In this document: one piece after another, positions 63,677 through 64,000 of the stretch | How positions within the stretch are numbered: the first letter of the stretch is position 1 | How the letters are laid out: each line of letters starts with the position of its first letter | Assembly (NCBI RefSeq): GCF_003076135.1 | Contig: NZ_QDGZ01000004.1 | Span: 423,186-487,185 of the forward strand | From: Nocardioides gansuensis | GTDB lineage: Bacteria; Actinomycetota; Actinomycetes; Propionibacteriales; Nocardioidaceae | Direction of reading: 5' to 3' | DNA length: 64,000 nt | Translations under genes and position numbers: made by a program | Notes under the pieces: generated by a model | What the model was told of the DNA's origin: nothing | The model's database searches: none | What the model saw: only the letters and a program-made list of their open reading frames with translations

Positions 63677-63705
63677 TTGTGCGATCGCGCCAAGGGGTCT
63701 AATGT
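63677..63705 (+). promoter_or_regulatory. Upstream rRNA-operon promoter
   Basis: TTGTGC (63677-63682) and TAATGT (63700-63705) with a 17-base spacer. It reads toward the right edge. Confidence 0.55.
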
Positions 63706-63800
63706 TTCTTCTCGTCGCCCAGTGCGGCTCCCGCCCCCGGCCCACGAGGCCCTCGTAGAGGGGAGAGCCCGAAGACGACACGGCACGGCCTCGCCCGGGT

Positions 63801-63829
63801 TTGACGCGGGCAAGACGTTCCGGTAAGTT
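63801..63829 (+). promoter_or_regulatory. Downstream rRNA-operon promoter
   Basis: TTGACG (63801-63806) and TAAGTT (63824-63829) with a 17-base spacer. The perfect first five bases of the -35 make it the strongest promoter candidate in the window. Confidence 0.7.
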
Positions 63830-63839
63830 ACTGCAGGTT

Positions 63840-64000
63840 GTCCCAAGACAAGGCTCGCAAGAGCGGCGCTTGGGTGCGTCTGATTCTTGAGAACTCAACA
63901 GTGCGTTTTGATAGTCGACGGATTAGTTTGTTTTGCCCCGTTGATTGCTTGCCCTTTTTTGGGTGGGTGGTTGATGGTTTCTTTGATTGAGTGACATGAT
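63840..64000 (+). promoter_or_regulatory. rRNA operon leader (16S gene beyond the edge)
   Basis: TTGAGAACTCAACAGTGC (63887-63904) is the conserved antitermination-type leader word seen before and between actinobacterial rRNA genes. A stem CCAAG/CTTGG (about 63842-63871) precedes it. A T- and G-rich stretch follows to the edge. No mature 16S sequence is in the window. Confidence 0.75.

Overview
This window is high-GC actinobacterial chromosome (roughly 70% G+C by eye, many GTG starts). It carries actinobacterial hallmarks: the mycobacterial-type integration host factor next to gmk and rpoZ, an ATPase-dead PriA, a mycothiol-type DinB-fold protein, and a conserved coaBC-metK-priA-def-fmt-rsmB-rpe-rib-his order. 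Gene order and repeat types suggest Nocardioides or a close relative. That placement is an inference from layout, not from a database search. No CRISPR array, transposase, integrase or tRNA gene was seen, and the window reads as core chromosome with small accessory insertions.

Layout. 1-1.1 kb: end of an SDR gene and SURF1. 1.15-2.1 kb: moaA. 2.2-10.7 kb: a pyrimidine operon carA-carB-pyrD(class 2)-pyrK-pyrD(class 1B-like)-pyrF plus a lipoprotein, with a PyrR-type RNA hairpin over the carA ribosome-binding site. 10.8-18.2 kb: mihF-gmk-rpoZ-coaBC-metK-priA-def-fmt. 18.3-24.5 kb: accessory genes (GH16-like secreted protein, MmcQ/YjbR protein, rsmB, a frameshifted AAA ATPase, a Pro/Thr-tailed exoprotein, a stand-alone LigD-type polymerase domain, a P-loop kinase). 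24.6-26.7 kb: lipid kinase, rpe, second MmcQ/YjbR protein. 26.96-31.3 kb: FMN riboswitch and ribD-ribE-ribM-like-ribBA-ribH. 31.3-36.5 kb: Tat-exported phospholipase C, hisE-hisG, PH-domain protein, phytase-like esterase. 36.5-39.7 kb: a minus-strand set (epimerase, P-loop kinase, PLP amino-acid deaminase/aldolase, membrane protein). 39.7-42.8 kb: sseB-like gene, then infC-rpmI-rplT and a TrmH-family methyltransferase. 42.9-49.3 kb: anchored protein, DUF4031, LysE exporter, PAS histidine kinase, response regulator, and a histidine kinase fused to a polytopic DUF4173/DUF4153-type domain. 49.4-53 kb: pheS-pheT. 53.9-63.6 kb: argC-ACT-argJ-argB-argD-argF-argR-argG-argH and a 3-methyladenine glycosylase. 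The right edge holds rRNA-operon promoters and leader; the 16S gene lies beyond the window.

Genes inside the pyr, rib and arg operons mostly overlap by 1 or 4 bases, so translational coupling is the rule. Many single genes instead start 6-8 bases after a TANNNT box, which points to leaderless transcripts; in three cases the box reuses the upstream gene's TAG stop codon. Visible control elements are a PyrR hairpin (carA), an FMN riboswitch (ribD), a long structured leader with a non-AUG start (infC), and an ARG-box-like promoter (argC) with argR inside its own target operon.

The least ordinary features are: short repeats inserted in frame into essential genes (pyrD, argD, the TrmH methyltransferase, including one that supplies a start codon); a complete PyrK paired with a class 1B-like dihydroorotate dehydrogenase lacking the catalytic cysteine beside an intact class 2 enzyme; the infC leader; an ACT-domain protein inside the arginine operon; and the kinase-DUF4173 fusion.
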